A stretch of 64,000 nt of DNA, from NCBI GenBank assembly GCA_032433765.1, contig JAVIAB010000159.1:56224833-56288832 (forward strand), given 5' to 3'. Origin of the DNA: Megaustenia siamemsis (taxonomy: Eukaryota; Mollusca; Gastropoda; Stylommatophora; Ariophantidae). How positions within the stretch are numbered: the stretch's first letter is position 1; each line of letters begins with the position of its first letter. The notes beneath the pieces are model-generated. The model searched no databases, was not told the DNA's origin, and worked only from the letters and a program-made list of their open reading frames with translations. Below, piece by piece: positions 1 through 12,165 of this stretch. The translations under genes and the position numbers were made by a program.

Positions 1-71
1 AGGACTGGATTCACTGTTACCTCCTTCCAGTTTAAACATCCACACATATCCCTCACAGATCAATGCCTACA

Positions 72-1208
72 GAATCACCACCATGCAGAATACCACAGAC
101 ATCTTACAAGCTCCATGGGAGAATCACCACCATGCAGAATACCACAGGGATCTGACAAGCTCCAGGGGAGAATCACCACCATGCAGAATACAACAGACAT
201 CTGACAAGCTCCAGGGGAGAATCACCACCATGCAGAATACCACATACATCTGACAAGCTCCAAGGGGAGAATCATCACCATGCAGAATACCGCATACATC
301 TGACAAGCTCCAGGGGAGAATCATCACCATGCTGAATACCACATACATCTGATAAGCTCAAGGGAAGATTCATCACCATGCAGAATACCACATACATCTG
401 ATAAGCTCCAGGGGAGAATCACCACCATGCAGAATACCACATAGATTTGACAAGCTCTAGGGGAGAATGACCACTATGCAGAATACCACATGCATCTGAT
501 AAGCTCCAGGGGAGAATCACCACCATGCAGAATACCACAGATATCTGACAAGCTCCAGGGGAGAATCACCACCATGCAGAATACCACATAGATTTGACAA
601 GCTCCAGGGGAGAATCACCACCATGCAGAATACCGCAGACATCTGACAAGCTCCAGGGGAGAATCACCACCATGCAGAATACCACATAGATTTGACAAGC
701 TCCAGGGGAGAATGACCACTATGCAGAATACCACATACATCTGATAAGCTCCAGGGGAGAATCACCACCATGCAGAATACCACAGAGATCTGATAAGCTC
801 CAGGGGAGAATCACCACCATGCAGAATACCACAGAGATCTGATAAGCTGCAGGGGAGAATCACCACCATGCAGAAAACCGCATACATCTGACAAGCTCCA
901 GGGGAGAATCACCACCATGCAGAATACCACATAGATCTGATAAGCTCCAGGGGAGAATCACCACCATGCAGAATACCACAGATATCTGACAAGCTCCAAG
1001 GGGAGAATCACCACCATGCAGAATACCGCAGACATCTGACAAGCTCCAGGGGAGAATCACCACCATGCAGAATACCGCAGACATCTGACAAGCTCCAGGG
1101 GAGAATCACCACCATGCAGAATACCGCAGACATCTGACAAGCTCCAGGGGAGAATCACCACATTGCAGAATACCACATACATCTGACAAGCTCCAGGGGA
1201 GAATCATC
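72..1208. repeat. 49-bp minisatellite, about 23 copies
   Basis: A 49-bp unit recurs with exact spacing (for example starts at 101, 150 and 199). Its core reads roughly ctgacaagctccaggggaga followed by atcaccaccatgcagaatac. Copies differ by point changes such as cagaca/catacat/tagatt near the unit end. Short open frames on the minus strand are by-products of the repeat. Nothing suggests a coding role. Confidence 0.95.
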
Positions 1209-2836
1209 GCTATTAGACTGGCTTTGAACTTTGAACGGTGTCTTGTGTTTTCACTACATTATGGTGGTTCGTGCGTAATCTAAAGCATTGCTGAATACTG
1301 CAGACTATGCCTTGAATGGGTTTGAATGATTCAATTTTCGTGAGGAGATTCGTGTGGTAGTGTAGAAATAGCAAATGCTCAGACAGAGTATCCATTGACT
1401 ATTTCATACACATACCAGTGAAACTTGAGGTACATGGTTTGATTATAAGATGGGTTGTGACGTCATTGTAACAAAGGAAGGTGGCTCCCAGTTGAGGCAG
1501 CTAGTTATCTATGCCGATATGCATTTGCCCAGGACTACCTCAAAGCTCTCCGTGGTCACCAGTCCTTTCAATGTGTACACTGTGATGGTCACTGTTCAAC
1601 AACTGAATGGAAATGGGAGATCACCATGTTTCATATGTGCTATTTTGATTTATCAACATGGCAGATATAAAAATAAGATCAGTAAGCCTCATAAATGTAA
1701 CGTGATTGCATCATTTCATGGTGTAATATTTCATAAAAGTGTAATTTATTTTTTTTTAAAAGAACCCGTCAAACCCAGAAATAAAACAATCGTATGAATT
1801 GTAAGAGAATATAGCGAGGAAGTGAATAGAACCAACTTCATGATACATTTCTGAGTGCATTTTGTTCGAAACTTGCTCTTCAATGGATATATCGGCCATA
1901 TGCTATCTAACACTCGCATGGGATTGTCGGCAATGAGAGTTATGGCAACTGCTGGTATAGAACACAAATTTGTATGCTTTCTTATTGGGGACAAGGCCTC
2001 TCGCTCATTGAATACGTAATGGTTATCATCATTATTACTGAGAACGGTATAGATAAACTCGAAAGTGAGTACAATTAATCTATGCGGCATGAAACGCATT
2101 ATTGTGGATGAACGGGAGACACTTCATGAACGCAATGCGTTTCCTGTTGGTATGCACGCACTTTAAAGAATATAATCGTGATGTTAACAGATCGTGTGTA
2201 ACCAGAGGTATGTACTGATAAGGTACATCCACTTTATGAGATGTTAATTGAAACAAGGACAATAAGTTACGGAGACAGAAATCATGGATATGCAGGCCTG
2301 AGAATATGATTAAGTTGATTTGCGATATCTCTAATTGTATCCTTTGTACAGAATGGATAGTTGTGCTTACAGAACTTAAAAGTACATTATTTACCATTGC
2401 CACATTAGATAGATGATGTTGGTAACAGAATCCGAATGTAGCAAACGTAGAAGTGAATGTCTCCATTTGTGAAAAACTGTGGTGATAGAACTTGAAAGTC
2501 TACAAAAGTGGGTCTGTAGTACTTCATTTACGAGTGTTCGTACATTCATTGCGCGTTTCATTGGCGGAACTAGGATAGCGGTGATGACGTAATGACTACC
2601 ATAAGATTGACGATGGAGAAAAGGCAGGGATGACGGCTTTTGATTGGTTAGAGACTCAAGCGTGTACTAGTGGGTGTGTGTGTTGAGTGAATCAATGAAC
2701 ACAATCTGCATGGCAAATCAGGCTTAATTCGTCGACAATGAGTTGCAATAAGACAATTGTCAGCAATTTGCATACTATGATGACAGATAGACTGCTCGGT
2801 TCGGCAATATTATTGATGGATAGTTAATGGAACTGA
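1209..2836. other. No recognised feature
   Basis: Unique-looking AT-rich sequence. It holds several short open frames (up to about 128 codons) on both strands, but none shows a domain, signal peptide or repeat family I recognise. I see no convincing gene here. Confidence 0.5.
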
Positions 2837-3245
2837 ATGGATTCTGAAACATGTAGAACAACACAAATGACAATCATGAACATACATACTTTCATTAATG
2901 GATGCTTACGCAAAATAAAAGGATGGAAATGGCAGGATAAAATAAAAAAACATAGAATTATGCAAATGTACCAGTCAAATAGCAGTGTATACAGAGATAC
3001 AGCGAAGACGATGGCGCTGGATAGGACACACACTGCGGAAGCCAGCTGCGATTATTACATGACATGCCCTTTTTTCGATTCCCCAGGGAAAAAGACAAAT
3101 AGGAAGACTAAGGAATTCTTGGAGAAGAATAATGTAAGCAGAGATGAAGATGATGGAGAGAACATGGGCTGATCTTAAACTAATGGCAAGAAGCAGAACG
3201 GCTTGGGAAGTGCGTGTTGAAGACCTATGCTTCACAGGGAGATGA
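2837..3245 (+). mobile_element. Degraded LINE C-terminal fragment (group G)
   Basis: The plus-strand frame from 2837 contains FINGCLRKIKGWKWQDKI and, after decay, RTHTAEA, GKKTNRKT and AWEVRVEDLCFTG. This order matches the C-terminal tail that follows the reverse transcriptase in a very common animal non-LTR retrotransposon type: an NTF.N.CLRKI block, an RRW.W.GH block, an R.RGRP block and a final glycine/serine-rich end. No reverse transcriptase core is left, and frameshifts and stops separate the blocks. It is a dead 5'-truncated copy. The exact clade is not assigned. Confidence 0.6.
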
Positions 3246-3567
3246 AAGGTAGAAAAATAAGTTGCAGATGGAACGGGCAGATATTATAAACAACCTTTGA
3301 CAGATGGGTAGAACAATGAACTTGACGTAAGTACAAATAAATCGACATCGGGGCAGTACGAACTGGGAGTGAAGACCCGTGCAGCCAGAAGAAAACGATA
3401 TTCTTCGTTGAATGGGAGGCATTGTAAGTCAACAACAAACTGGAACAATTAGTTGGTATGTGCTGATGAACGTTTTGATGAGAAGACCAGAGCACAGATG
3501 GATGTATGAAGTGTGTTATGACCAAGGATCTAATTTAACTTAACATAGCTACAGTAAAATTATACAT
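3246..3567. other. No recognised feature between LINE remnant and pseudogene
   Basis: About 320 bases with only short open frames and no recognisable motif. It is the 3' flank of the minus-strand receptor pseudogene. Confidence 0.4.
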
Positions 3568-5180
3568 TTATTGAGATTTCCTACCTGTTAAACTGAATTT
3601 CTTCCACTTATCCATCAAGAGTGGGAGAGTGTACAAGAATGGATTTGCAGCGGAATTTAAAGGAAGAACGATAACAGTTGTCCATGCAAAAACATCATTG
3701 CTGACCTCATGGTCGAGAACAGACAATAAACTCATGGAACATATAGGAAACCAGCAGAGGAAATTAAACAGAGCTACCAGAGACAGTTGTTTGGCTACAG
3801 TGATATCATCCGCCCTCCGGTTAGATGTACTTGAAGATGATCGACTGATTCGATTTTCTGACATGGCGCTGAAGATTAATTGTTGACTGATTGTCAGAAG
3901 AAAACACAAACATAGAATGAGCACGACAAACACAGCAAATGAAAACTTCCATTCTTTGAGACGCTGCGCTGTCAAAGGTAATGCCAACACACATCGCGTT
4001 GGAAGCATTTATTTCAAACGTGAATACAACAGGTAACAAGGCAAGAGGAAAAGCAACGACCCAAGATAACATCAAATAAATAGTTTTCAAGAGTTTTGTA
4101 AAGTTCACTTGACCAAATGGAAACTTCATTATCAAATACCTGTCTAGAGAAATAAGAAAAATAAAAAATATTGACGCTTCACCAGAGAGAGTAGCTAGAA
4201 ATCCTGCAAATGTACATAAACCACTTCCTCTCCAGCTTTGGTCGTACAGAACATAAATGTCACGGTAGTAGTTGTCCGCCCCTAGAATAATTAGTAGATA
4301 GACGCCCATAATGAGGTCAGATATACCCAAGTTTGTAACAAACAGTCCGTAACCTGTACTGAGAACAGACCTGTCGGAGATTACACGGTAGGCAATGACA
4401 GCCACGTTCCCCAGGATGGCAAGAGCCGCGACCACCCAGAGAAGAAACCGTTGAACACTGAGTCCTAGCAGGTCAAAACAAGAAGAGATGGAGGCGACAG
4501 GAGCGTGGCAAGTGTAGTATGGTATATTTGATCCTCTAACTTGTGGACAACATAATTCAAATATGTCCGAGTACAGATGTTCACTGATAGTGAGACCGTT
4601 AAAGAAATCCTCATTGAAGTTGTCCACCGGTAGTTCACGTAAATTTAATATCGCCAGATTTAGAACAGAAGGAAACATATTTTTATCAATTCTTTTAATT
4701 CGTGTAAAACTTAGGTCTAAATGTTTCAAGATGGGAAACTCTCGCAAGAAAGATGAGTCGAGATAGGACACACTCGTGCGCGAGATGTCTGTCTAGCGTT
4801 TCTCGAAGAGCTAATTTCAGATACTTCACAGAGACAAGATTTGTATTGTAAGATAGGTTTAACCGACAAATTATCAGCGATTAAGAAAAAAACATATTTC
4901 TGCCTTCGATTATAGTTAAGTTGTTGTGGCTAACGTCCACATCTTGAAGTGACATTCTATTATCGAAACCGTCAAATAAATTAGACAAACCACAGTGTGA
5001 CCATTTAACTATGGCCATGTTCCTCGGTAAGAAACTTCGAAAAACCAATTGTGGAAGTAAATGCACACCAGATATGTCCATATATATCGCTTCTGAGTCA
5101 AATATAGTCCTGCCCAAACGAAAGATCTGCATATTGCTTGCTACGGTGATTGCCTTCAGGTATGATCTTCAGATCCTACA
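3568..5180 (-). pseudogene. GRL101-like receptor pseudogene, copy 1 (LRR plus 7TM remains)
   Basis: Reading the minus strand from 5180 to 3568 gives, in order, the post-LDLa linker (AITVASN), leucine-rich repeats (DVSHNNLTIIEGRN, LNLSYNTNLVSVKYLK, LKHLDLSFTRI), the cysteine hinge (ELCCPQVRG, YYTCHAP) and a rhodopsin-class 7TM domain with LGN in TM1, NLGISD in TM2, an intact DRY at the end of TM3 and NPFLY in TM7. It ends DKWKKFSLTGRKSQ. The frame is broken at least three times: a stop after NMFFS near 4881, a shift near 4770, and a shift near 3985-4000 between the extracellular loop 2 region (SNAMCVG) and PLTAQRL. The VWA, lectin and LDLa regions found in the two other copies are absent upstream of about 5180. 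The catalytic-type GPCR residues are better kept here than in copy 3, so decay seems to have begun by truncation and frameshift. Confidence 0.88.
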
Positions 5181-6677
5181 CCTGTCATTAAAAGTGAGAA
5201 AATCGAGTAGAAATCGAATTGTCACGCATGAAGTATTGCTCGTTACAGTTATAGTTATATTTATGCCGGGCCTGGTATCACTGCAAACGAATGAAAATGC
5301 ATAATTGCTCAACCGCCCGTGCAAGTGGATTCATTCGAATTAATATCTCATCTCCCAAATAAAGAGAGGTAGCTGAAGTCCCGATCATAGAAGTCTCAGC
5401 ACATGCCATAAGATATAAGGCAAAACTGCACAGAAAGTGAACACAGCCATGTGAACCCCTTCATACGATATCATCATTCATCGTAAACAATCGGGATATC
5501 GAAACACGATTAAAATGGATGAAACGCACAGCTCACGGTGTGCACAAAGCACTTAACTCAGTAGTTCCGGCAGCAAGCCGGACATGGAATATGAGGAAAC
5601 TGAAACAAGGAACACTTTTCATACACATCATTTAACGGTTCCAGCTGCCTATCTGCCATATTGACCGGAAGTTCACATTCTCCTGAGTGAGCAGATGAGA
5701 TACCAACCAGTGAAGGAGTGGCGCGGTGTGGTGCGGATTTCTCCAAATGTGTGTTACTACCATCGGTGTCAACATGCTCTGCTCTGTATATCTTTGTTGT
5801 TTTACTAAACCTGACCTGGTGTAATCTGGCTCTGGTTCTTCAATAATGTCTGGACTTTGCATCTGCTGATTTATCTGGATGTAGTTCATTGGTGATTGAA
5901 TGACAGCCAGTGCACTGGTGTGACATTTTTTAGCAAACACATTTTTCTTTCACCAATCTCTTATATTAATTGTATTACTCGTGTACCCCATTTAAAATGG
6001 CATAGCTTCATTTTGCTCCATTTCGATTCTCTCAAAAATAAGTCGCACTAACTGTGTGAATGGATGTGGCTTACTCTATGGGCTATAGGACCAGCAGCTG
6101 ATTTAATGCAGATAAAACAATGATCGCTATTAGTGTCTCATGACTTTCATCGCCGATAAACCGTAGCGAGTGTTGTTATTACACATGGCGTTGGAAAAAC
6201 TGGATGCTATAACGTTTCAATTAAAAATATATCATCACATTGGATTCCATTATCTCCTCTCTATAGAGTTTCACATCTGGCCTGCCTGTGTTAACGTTAT
6301 TATTATTAAGGAACAAACACGTCGCTGCAGATTTTCCTGGTTTAACTAGAGGTAAGTGAATGTTATATCACGGACATTCGAATTCACATTGTGCTTAAGG
6401 GCCTTACTTTTAACTTGTAATTTCCATATAGCACACTCTAGGCTCTCTCATTAAAGTGTACCATCTATATATATATATATATATATATATACCTGTCCTA
6501 TTTAAATTATCAGTTGTCCTGATAGCACTTGCTAGTCTTGAATTCTTCCAAATTCTTCTTTCACCACTGTCTTATATTAATTGTAGTCCATCGTTCTCCC
6601 CTTTCATGTCGAACGTTATCGCGCTATTCGTTTCTTTATCTCGATGTTCGAAATAGTTATTTTTTCTTCTATTGGCG
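5181..6677. other. No recognised gene; contains a TA microsatellite
   Basis: AT-rich DNA with short open frames only. A TA dinucleotide run lies at about 6463-6492. I found no trace of the missing 5' part of the minus-strand receptor pseudogene here. Confidence 0.45.
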
Positions 6678-6722
6678 TCACTTCCTCAGTTTTTAACTTT
6701 TTAAGTTTGTATGACTTCATCT

Positions 6723-7152
6723 GCTATATAAAACCAATTCAGACCTATGGAAGCGAATCGGTGACAGTAGACAAACATGAAAAAACGATTAGAGGCCACA
6801 GAGATGGGATTTCTCAGAATAATGTTGAAAGTTCCCTGGACAGCTAAATAGGCTAATGAGGTAGTTCTCAAAAAGGCCAACACAAAAAGGAAGCACATAA
6901 AAAACATTTAAAAAGAAACAATCAACATTTTTGGTCACATCATGAGAAGAGGAAAGTTGTAATATTTGGTTACAACTGGCAAAAAAAAAAAAAAAAGGAA
7001 AGAGAGATCGCGGACAAAAAAGAGAAAATACTGGATAACTTGGTATTATGGCATGAAAAACAGTCAACAACAGAACTGATACGATGCACTGTAGATAAAA
7101 AAAAATTGTGGAAGGACATGATCGCCAACGCTAACTGGTTTGGCACATGATG
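6723..7152 (+). mobile_element. LINE group A, 3' fragment with target-site duplication
   Basis: The plus strand encodes, with frameshifts, TYGSESVTVDKH, the FGHIMRRGKL block, a degraded RGRQREK-type block, TTELIRCTVD and LWKDMIANA. This is the C-terminal tail of the group A LINE seen five or more times in the window. The element ends in an ATG-rich tail. An 11-bp direct repeat, atgacttcatc, flanks it at 6712-6722 and 7153-7163, so the insertion is 430 bp and strongly 5' truncated. Sequence on both sides belongs to the 18-bp minisatellite, so the LINE landed inside that array. Confidence 0.88.
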
Positions 7153-7163
7153 ATGACTTCATC

Positions 7164-7745
7164 AGTTTAAATCATTTTCTCAGCGTGTGTCACTTTCTCA
7201 ATTTTTGTTATTTTTTCTGTCTGTTTTAATTCATCAGTTTGTATCACATTCTCAATTTGTGCCACTTCTGCAGTTTGTATCACTTCAACAGTTTGTGCCA
7301 CTTCCTTAGTTTGTATCACTTTAACAATTTTTTTCACTTCCTCAGTTTGTGTCACTTCCTCAGTTTGTGTCACTTCCTCACTTTGTATCACTTTCTTAGT
7401 TTGTGCCACTTCCTTTGTGTCACTTCCTCAGTTTGTATCACTTCAACAGTTTGTGTCACTTCCTTAGTTTGTGTCACTTCCTTAGTTTGTGTCACTTCCT
7501 TAGATTGTGTCACTTCCTTTGTGTCACTTCCTCAGTTTGTATCACTTCCTTAGTTTGTGTCACTTCCTCAGTTTGTATCACTTCCTTAGTTTGTGTCACT
7601 TCCTCAGTTTGTATCACTTTCTTAGTTTGTGCCACTTCCTTTGTGTCACTTCCTCAGTTTGTATCACTTCAACAGTTTGTGTCACTTCCTCAGTTTGTGT
7701 CACTTCGTTAGTTTGTGTCACTTCCTTTGTGTCACTTTGTGTCAC
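7164..7745. repeat. 18-bp minisatellite
   Basis: An 18-bp unit, close to tcacttcctcagtttgtg, is repeated about 30 times with variants (cttagtttgtg, aacagtttgtatcacttc). A few units also lie left of the LINE insertion, at about 6678-6722. Because 18 is a multiple of three, overlapping open frames appear on both strands (HFLSLC-type hexapeptides); these are not genes. Confidence 0.92.
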
Positions 7746-7883
7746 AAACAAAACAACAAGGAAAGTCCACGTTCATCGGAACTAAATAAGAAGTTTATGT
7801 ATTGGTGAACACTTTCACAAAATGGGTCACATGGACTGACGCCTCCAAAAGCGTAGCAGTGCAACTCAAACAGACTCTAGCTC

Positions 7884-8205
7884 ATGTACTACAAGTCATC
7901 ATGTACTACAAGTCATCATGTACTACAAGTCATCATGTACTACAAGTCATCATGTACTACAAGTCATCATGTACTACAAGTCATCATGTACTACAAGTCA
8001 TCATGTACTACAAGTCATCATGTACTACAAGTCATCATGTACTACAAGTCATCATGTACTACAAGTCATCATGTACTACAATTCATCATGTACTACAAGT
8101 CATCATGTACTACAAGTCATCATGTACTACAAGTCATCATGTACTACAATTCATCATGTACTACAAGTCATCATGTACTACAAGTCATCATGTACTACAA
8201 GTCAG
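7884..8205. repeat. 17-bp minisatellite, about 19 copies
   Basis: Near-perfect repeats of the 17-bp unit catgtactacaagtcat. The only variants are agtc to attc changes near 8079 and 8149. The array is much more homogeneous than its neighbours, which suggests recent expansion. The three overlapping open frames arise because 17 is not a multiple of three and the unit lacks stops in any phase. Confidence 0.97.
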
Positions 8206-8440
8206 GAAATTCCTCAAAAAAGAAAGTTCGGTCCACAGAATCAAGCTGCAGGCGAAAGTTTGAGGAACCGGAGAAGATGTTTATCTCCCAGTATGTCTCT
8301 TTGTCGGTCTGAGTGTGTTGCAAATGCGGGCCGTTGAGGAGAGACAAAGAAGAGGAAGAAGGTAGGAAACGAAGTAGAAGATAAGAAAAGACGAATTAGA
8401 AATATAATGTAAAAGGAACAAAAAACAGAGACCTGAATCT

Positions 8441-9093
8441 ATTTGGTAATTTCCTAGTTTGATCAGATATATTATTTCAGTTGGAAGAGTGATGTCCCCT
8501 AAAATATGTCTGCCAAAATACAGTGGTTCTACGCATTCTTGGCGTTGGGGTCATTACGCTGGCATGTAATCATTTCGGAGTATCTGTTGATTGGGCGTTG
8601 GGTCCAGGGGTTAGGTTTAGCTTTAGTGTTAAATATTTATAAATATATTATAACGCGTGACAAAAACGACGCCACTCGGCCTAATTATGATCTTCTGATC
8701 GAAGGGAATTGTGCGGTTGATTACCAATCGCCGTAATTTACTGCCAAATGTTGTAAGATTGTCAAACTTTGGCTATTAATTAAAATGCACATACACACAC
8801 ATAAATACAAAAAATATCTAGAATTAGCTTTACGAAACACAATGCAACGTCTGTATTACCTCAAATTACCTGTCAGCGATTAGCAATCTGGTGCGGAGCT
8901 TGAGAATAACAACGAGTGTGATGAAAGTCCTCAAAAGGACCATAGTGAACGCCAGTGTGAGTGACACATGACAGCGTAATGACCCCAACGCCAAGAATGC
9001 GTAGAACCACTGTATTTTGGCAGACATATTTTAGGGGACATCACTCTTCCAAACTGAAATAATATATCTGATCAAACTAGGAAATTACCATCT
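8441..9093. repeat. Long inverted repeat (arms about 128 bp, loop about 397 bp)
   Basis: The left arm 8441-8568 (from tatttggtaatttcctag to gtcattacgctggcatgt) is repeated as its reverse complement at 8966-9093, with few mismatches. The 397-bp spacer holds no gene I recognise. The structure would form a long hairpin if transcribed. It may be a fold-back element or an inverted duplication; no terminal motif or transposase was found. Confidence 0.9.
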
Positions 9094-9376
9094 ATTTTAA
9101 TACATAAGTTGAACAAATAATTTTTAAATGTTCTATACAATAATCAAAAATAATAAATTACACGACCATGCAAATATTCTTTGCTTCAGTGATAGTCAGG
9201 GAGAAATGACAAGAGGCAGAAACTATCATAGCAGCTTTGAAGACGCGAATTTGGTTTTTTACAGACTTGACATCCCGGTATAAGAAGAACGATATTTCTA
9301 ATTTGTGATGACACATGGTAAATGATAGAAAATATAGGATTATGTTCAACTGTAACGGCCCCTGAAACAATAACAA
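9094..9376. other. No recognised feature
   Basis: AT-rich flank between the inverted repeat and the TTTAG microsatellite. No gene is supported. Confidence 0.4.
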
Positions 9377-9590
9377 GATTTTTAGTTTAGTTTAGTTTAG
9401 TCTAGTTTAGTTTAGTTTAGTTTACTTTAGTTTAGTTTAGTTTAGTTTAGTTTAGTTTACTTTAGTTTAGTTTAGTTTAGTTTAGTTTAGTTTAGTTTAG
9501 TTTAGTTTAGTTTAGTTTAGTTTAGGCTAGGTTAGGTTAGGTTAGGTTAGCTTAGCTTAGTTTGGTTTAGTATAGTATAGTATAGTTTAA
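9377..9590. repeat. TTTAG microsatellite grading into TTAGG
   Basis: About 30 tandem copies of the pentamer tttag, with occasional ttact, pass into a block of gttag/ggtta units at about 9527-9552 and then ttagc and tatag units. This is a single array that has drifted along its length. Confidence 0.95.
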
Positions 9591-9820
9591 TATAGCCGAC
9601 ATATCACCTTCATTGCACATCGGACATGAATAGATGTGATCATATCTCTCCTCCCCAGTATTTCATTCTTTGTGTGAAGACGGGCGACCCCAGTTCTGTG
9701 TTGATTTGTTTTTCCTCTCCCCACGTAGCACTCCTTTATGGCATCCCAAATGTTGAAATATGTACAAGATCGTTAAAGCATTGATGATCTGTGTTGTTTT
9801 TTTTTACAAAATCTACAAAA

Positions 9821-9930
9821 GATGATTTCTTACAACTTATACAACCCGTGACAAAAGATGATTTCTTACAACTTATACAACCCGTGACAAAAGATGATTT
9901 CTTACAACTTATACAACCCGTGACAAAAGA
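9821..9930. repeat. 36-bp tandem triplication
   Basis: The 36-bp unit starting gatgatttcttacaacttat occurs at 9821, 9857 and 9893 with essentially no differences, indicating a recent duplication. An A-rich stretch follows. Confidence 0.95.
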
Positions 9931-10321
9931 AAAAAAAAAATATTTATAACATACTGAAGACCGTTAGCTAAAGACAGGTAAAATATTCATTTTTTTCTAC
10001 ATAAATAGCTTTCGCAGTTTGTGACGACACAGACGTTTTTTTTACAGCCCTGACGATGTGTTACAAAAGACAACACAAGAACGTTATTTCAAGCTTTTGC
10101 TGCAGGTAAGGAAATATAAAACGGTTTGTTAGATCAGTGACGGTCTTTAACGGAGACGATAGGAGAACCTGTAACAGATTTGTCATTCAGTCATTCTAAG
10201 ACATGTCCATTATTTGTTGCGTTGTGACGAAAGTGATACAGGAAATTAATTGAATTTCTTTATTATTATTACGATTATGACTATTATTATTATTTTGTTA
10301 TTCATCACCATCATCATCAAG
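9931..10321. other. No recognised gene; trinucleotide-rich end
   Basis: AT-rich sequence ending in att/atc triplets (about 10260-10320), which form the 3' tail of the minus-strand LINE that follows. Confidence 0.45.
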
Positions 10322-10670
10322 TACCGAGCCTGCTGGCCTAGGTGATCATGTCTCTATACAAATTTCGATCTCGACAGTTATTTATCATTTCTATTGTTGA
10401 CCTTCTGCCAAGCCATTCTCTTAAGTTGTCTGGTATCTTTTCTCTTTGCTTCCCTCTGTTTATTCGTCCCTCAATTTTCCCAGTTGTTACAATATATTCC
10501 AGCTGTTCTCCTATCATAACATGGCCAAAAAATGACGATTGTTTCTTCCTAATTTTGGAAATTAGCTCTCTTTTTGCTTTGACCTCTTTCAGAACATGTT
10601 CATTACTCTTCTTAGCTGTCCATTATATTCTCGACATTCTTCTGTAAAACCACATTTCTACAGATGATGT
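10322..10670 (-). mobile_element. LINE fragment related to group A
   Basis: The minus strand encodes in decayed form the block order ANEHVLK-like, R.NNRHFLAML (the FFGH.MR block), TEGSKEKR, ENGLAEGQQ and CIETWSPRPAG, followed by an ATG/ATT-rich tail. The layout matches the C-terminal tail of group A but with different residues, so this is an older copy or a sister family. Several frames are needed, so it is dead. Confidence 0.55.
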
Positions 10671-10889
10671 TTTCTAGTTTACCTGTGTGCATGAGTGTTC
10701 TCACATTCCAAGTACCTATCGTTAGAGTTTGTTTTATCTTTATTTTGCTTACAGTAGCTTGAACAAACCCCCAACGTGTGTTTTTCTTAAGTTAAGCCCT
10801 TAACTTACGACTGACTCAGCAGGTCGGTAATGGGATAAATGTTTTCTATGCTCAGAGAATCACACAGAAGATGGAGATTAAAGTAGAAA

Positions 10890-12165
10890 GAAAGGTAGCA
10901 AAAGAGACTGCAATCAATATATCTCTTCTCAGCCATGTAGGTAAGCTATACGCCAAAATCTAGGAAAAAACGCTGAGACCAATAATAGAACTACAGTTAA
11001 GCTATTCTCAAATGGGGATCCGAAAAAAAAAATAAAGGATGTACCGACGCACTATTCACACTAAAACAGCTTGCAGAATAAACCACAGAACACAATCAAA
11101 ACTTATACATAGCCTTCATTGACCAGGAAAAAGCATTCGACAGAGTAAACAGAGAATAACTGGGAGATACTAACAACATACGATGTAAGCCAACATCTAA
11201 CCAACCTTATTAAAAGTCTCTACGTCAACAGCAGCTGCAGGGTCAGAACAGCAGCAGGCTACACAGACCACTTCGAAGTTAGATCAGGTGTAAGACAGGG
11301 GTGCGTACTATCCCCCCTACTTTTATTACATACATGGACCATATATGCAAGCTAGCCAACCCATCAGAGACAGAGGAGATCAACGAGATCCTATTTGCAG
11401 ACGATCAGGCACTAATACATGAAACAATAGAAGACCTACAAGAACACTTAAACAAACTCAACATCCCAGGCACAAAATACAACATGAAAATCAACATCAA
11501 CAAAACAGAAGTCATGAATGTCGCCAAAAATAAACAGAACATCAACATAACTATAGAAGGAAGACAACTAAAACAAGTAGAGAAATTCAAATACCTAGGA
11601 AGTCTAATGACAAACGATAATTCTCAAACAGCAGAGGTAGAATCAAGATGTAACAAAGCTTGTCAAATCATCGGACAGTTATCACCACTATTGTCCAACA
11701 AGGAAATGATTGGAGGCAAAACGAGCACTATACAATACAATCTTCATCCCAACGTTGTGCTACCAATGCCAGACCTGGACCCTAGATGCAAGAACAATAA
11801 GATAAATAACCTCTACAGAGATTAAATGTGTTAGACGAATGACAGGAAACAGTCTGAGAGATAAGATCAGAAATGAAGAACTGAGAACAAAGCTAGGAAT
11901 AGCCCCCGCCATAGAATATATAAGGAAACAACAGATAAAATGGTTTGGCCACGTGACAAGGCAGAAAGAACAAAACACAACACAACGAGCATTCAATAAA
12001 CGTTGTGAGAACACCAGACCCAAGGGTCGACCACGAAAAAGATGGGTCGATGGAATATTAGAAGCACTAGGAAACATAACAGCAGCAGAGGCGAACAGAA
12101 GAGCAAAAGACCGCAAATTATATCTCCCCTCGACACTGAAAGGCAGATGAGGAAATCAAGTAGAA
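10890..12165 (+). mobile_element. LINE group B, reverse transcriptase and C-terminal tail
   Basis: In order on the plus strand: AFIDQEKAFDRVN (RT motif), GVRQGCVLSP (RT block 4), FADDQALIHE (the FADD active-site box), INKTEVMNVA, KYLGSLMTND, then RMTGNSLRDKIRNEELR, WFGHVTRQKEQNTTQ, KGRPRKRWVDGI and a final STLKGR followed by a stop. Several frameshifts (near 11300, 11710 and 11830) make it non-functional. The 3' end at about 12165 directly abuts a separate dispersed repeat. The same family recurs at 26735, 36001, 51699 and 61575. Confidence 0.9.

Noticed and set aside
1450..2466. Open frames of 115-128 codons on both strands
   Set aside because: Overlapping, without start context, domain or codon pattern suggestive of coding.
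7239..8337. Several overlapping open frames of 92-153 codons
   Set aside because: By-products of the 18-bp and 17-bp arrays.
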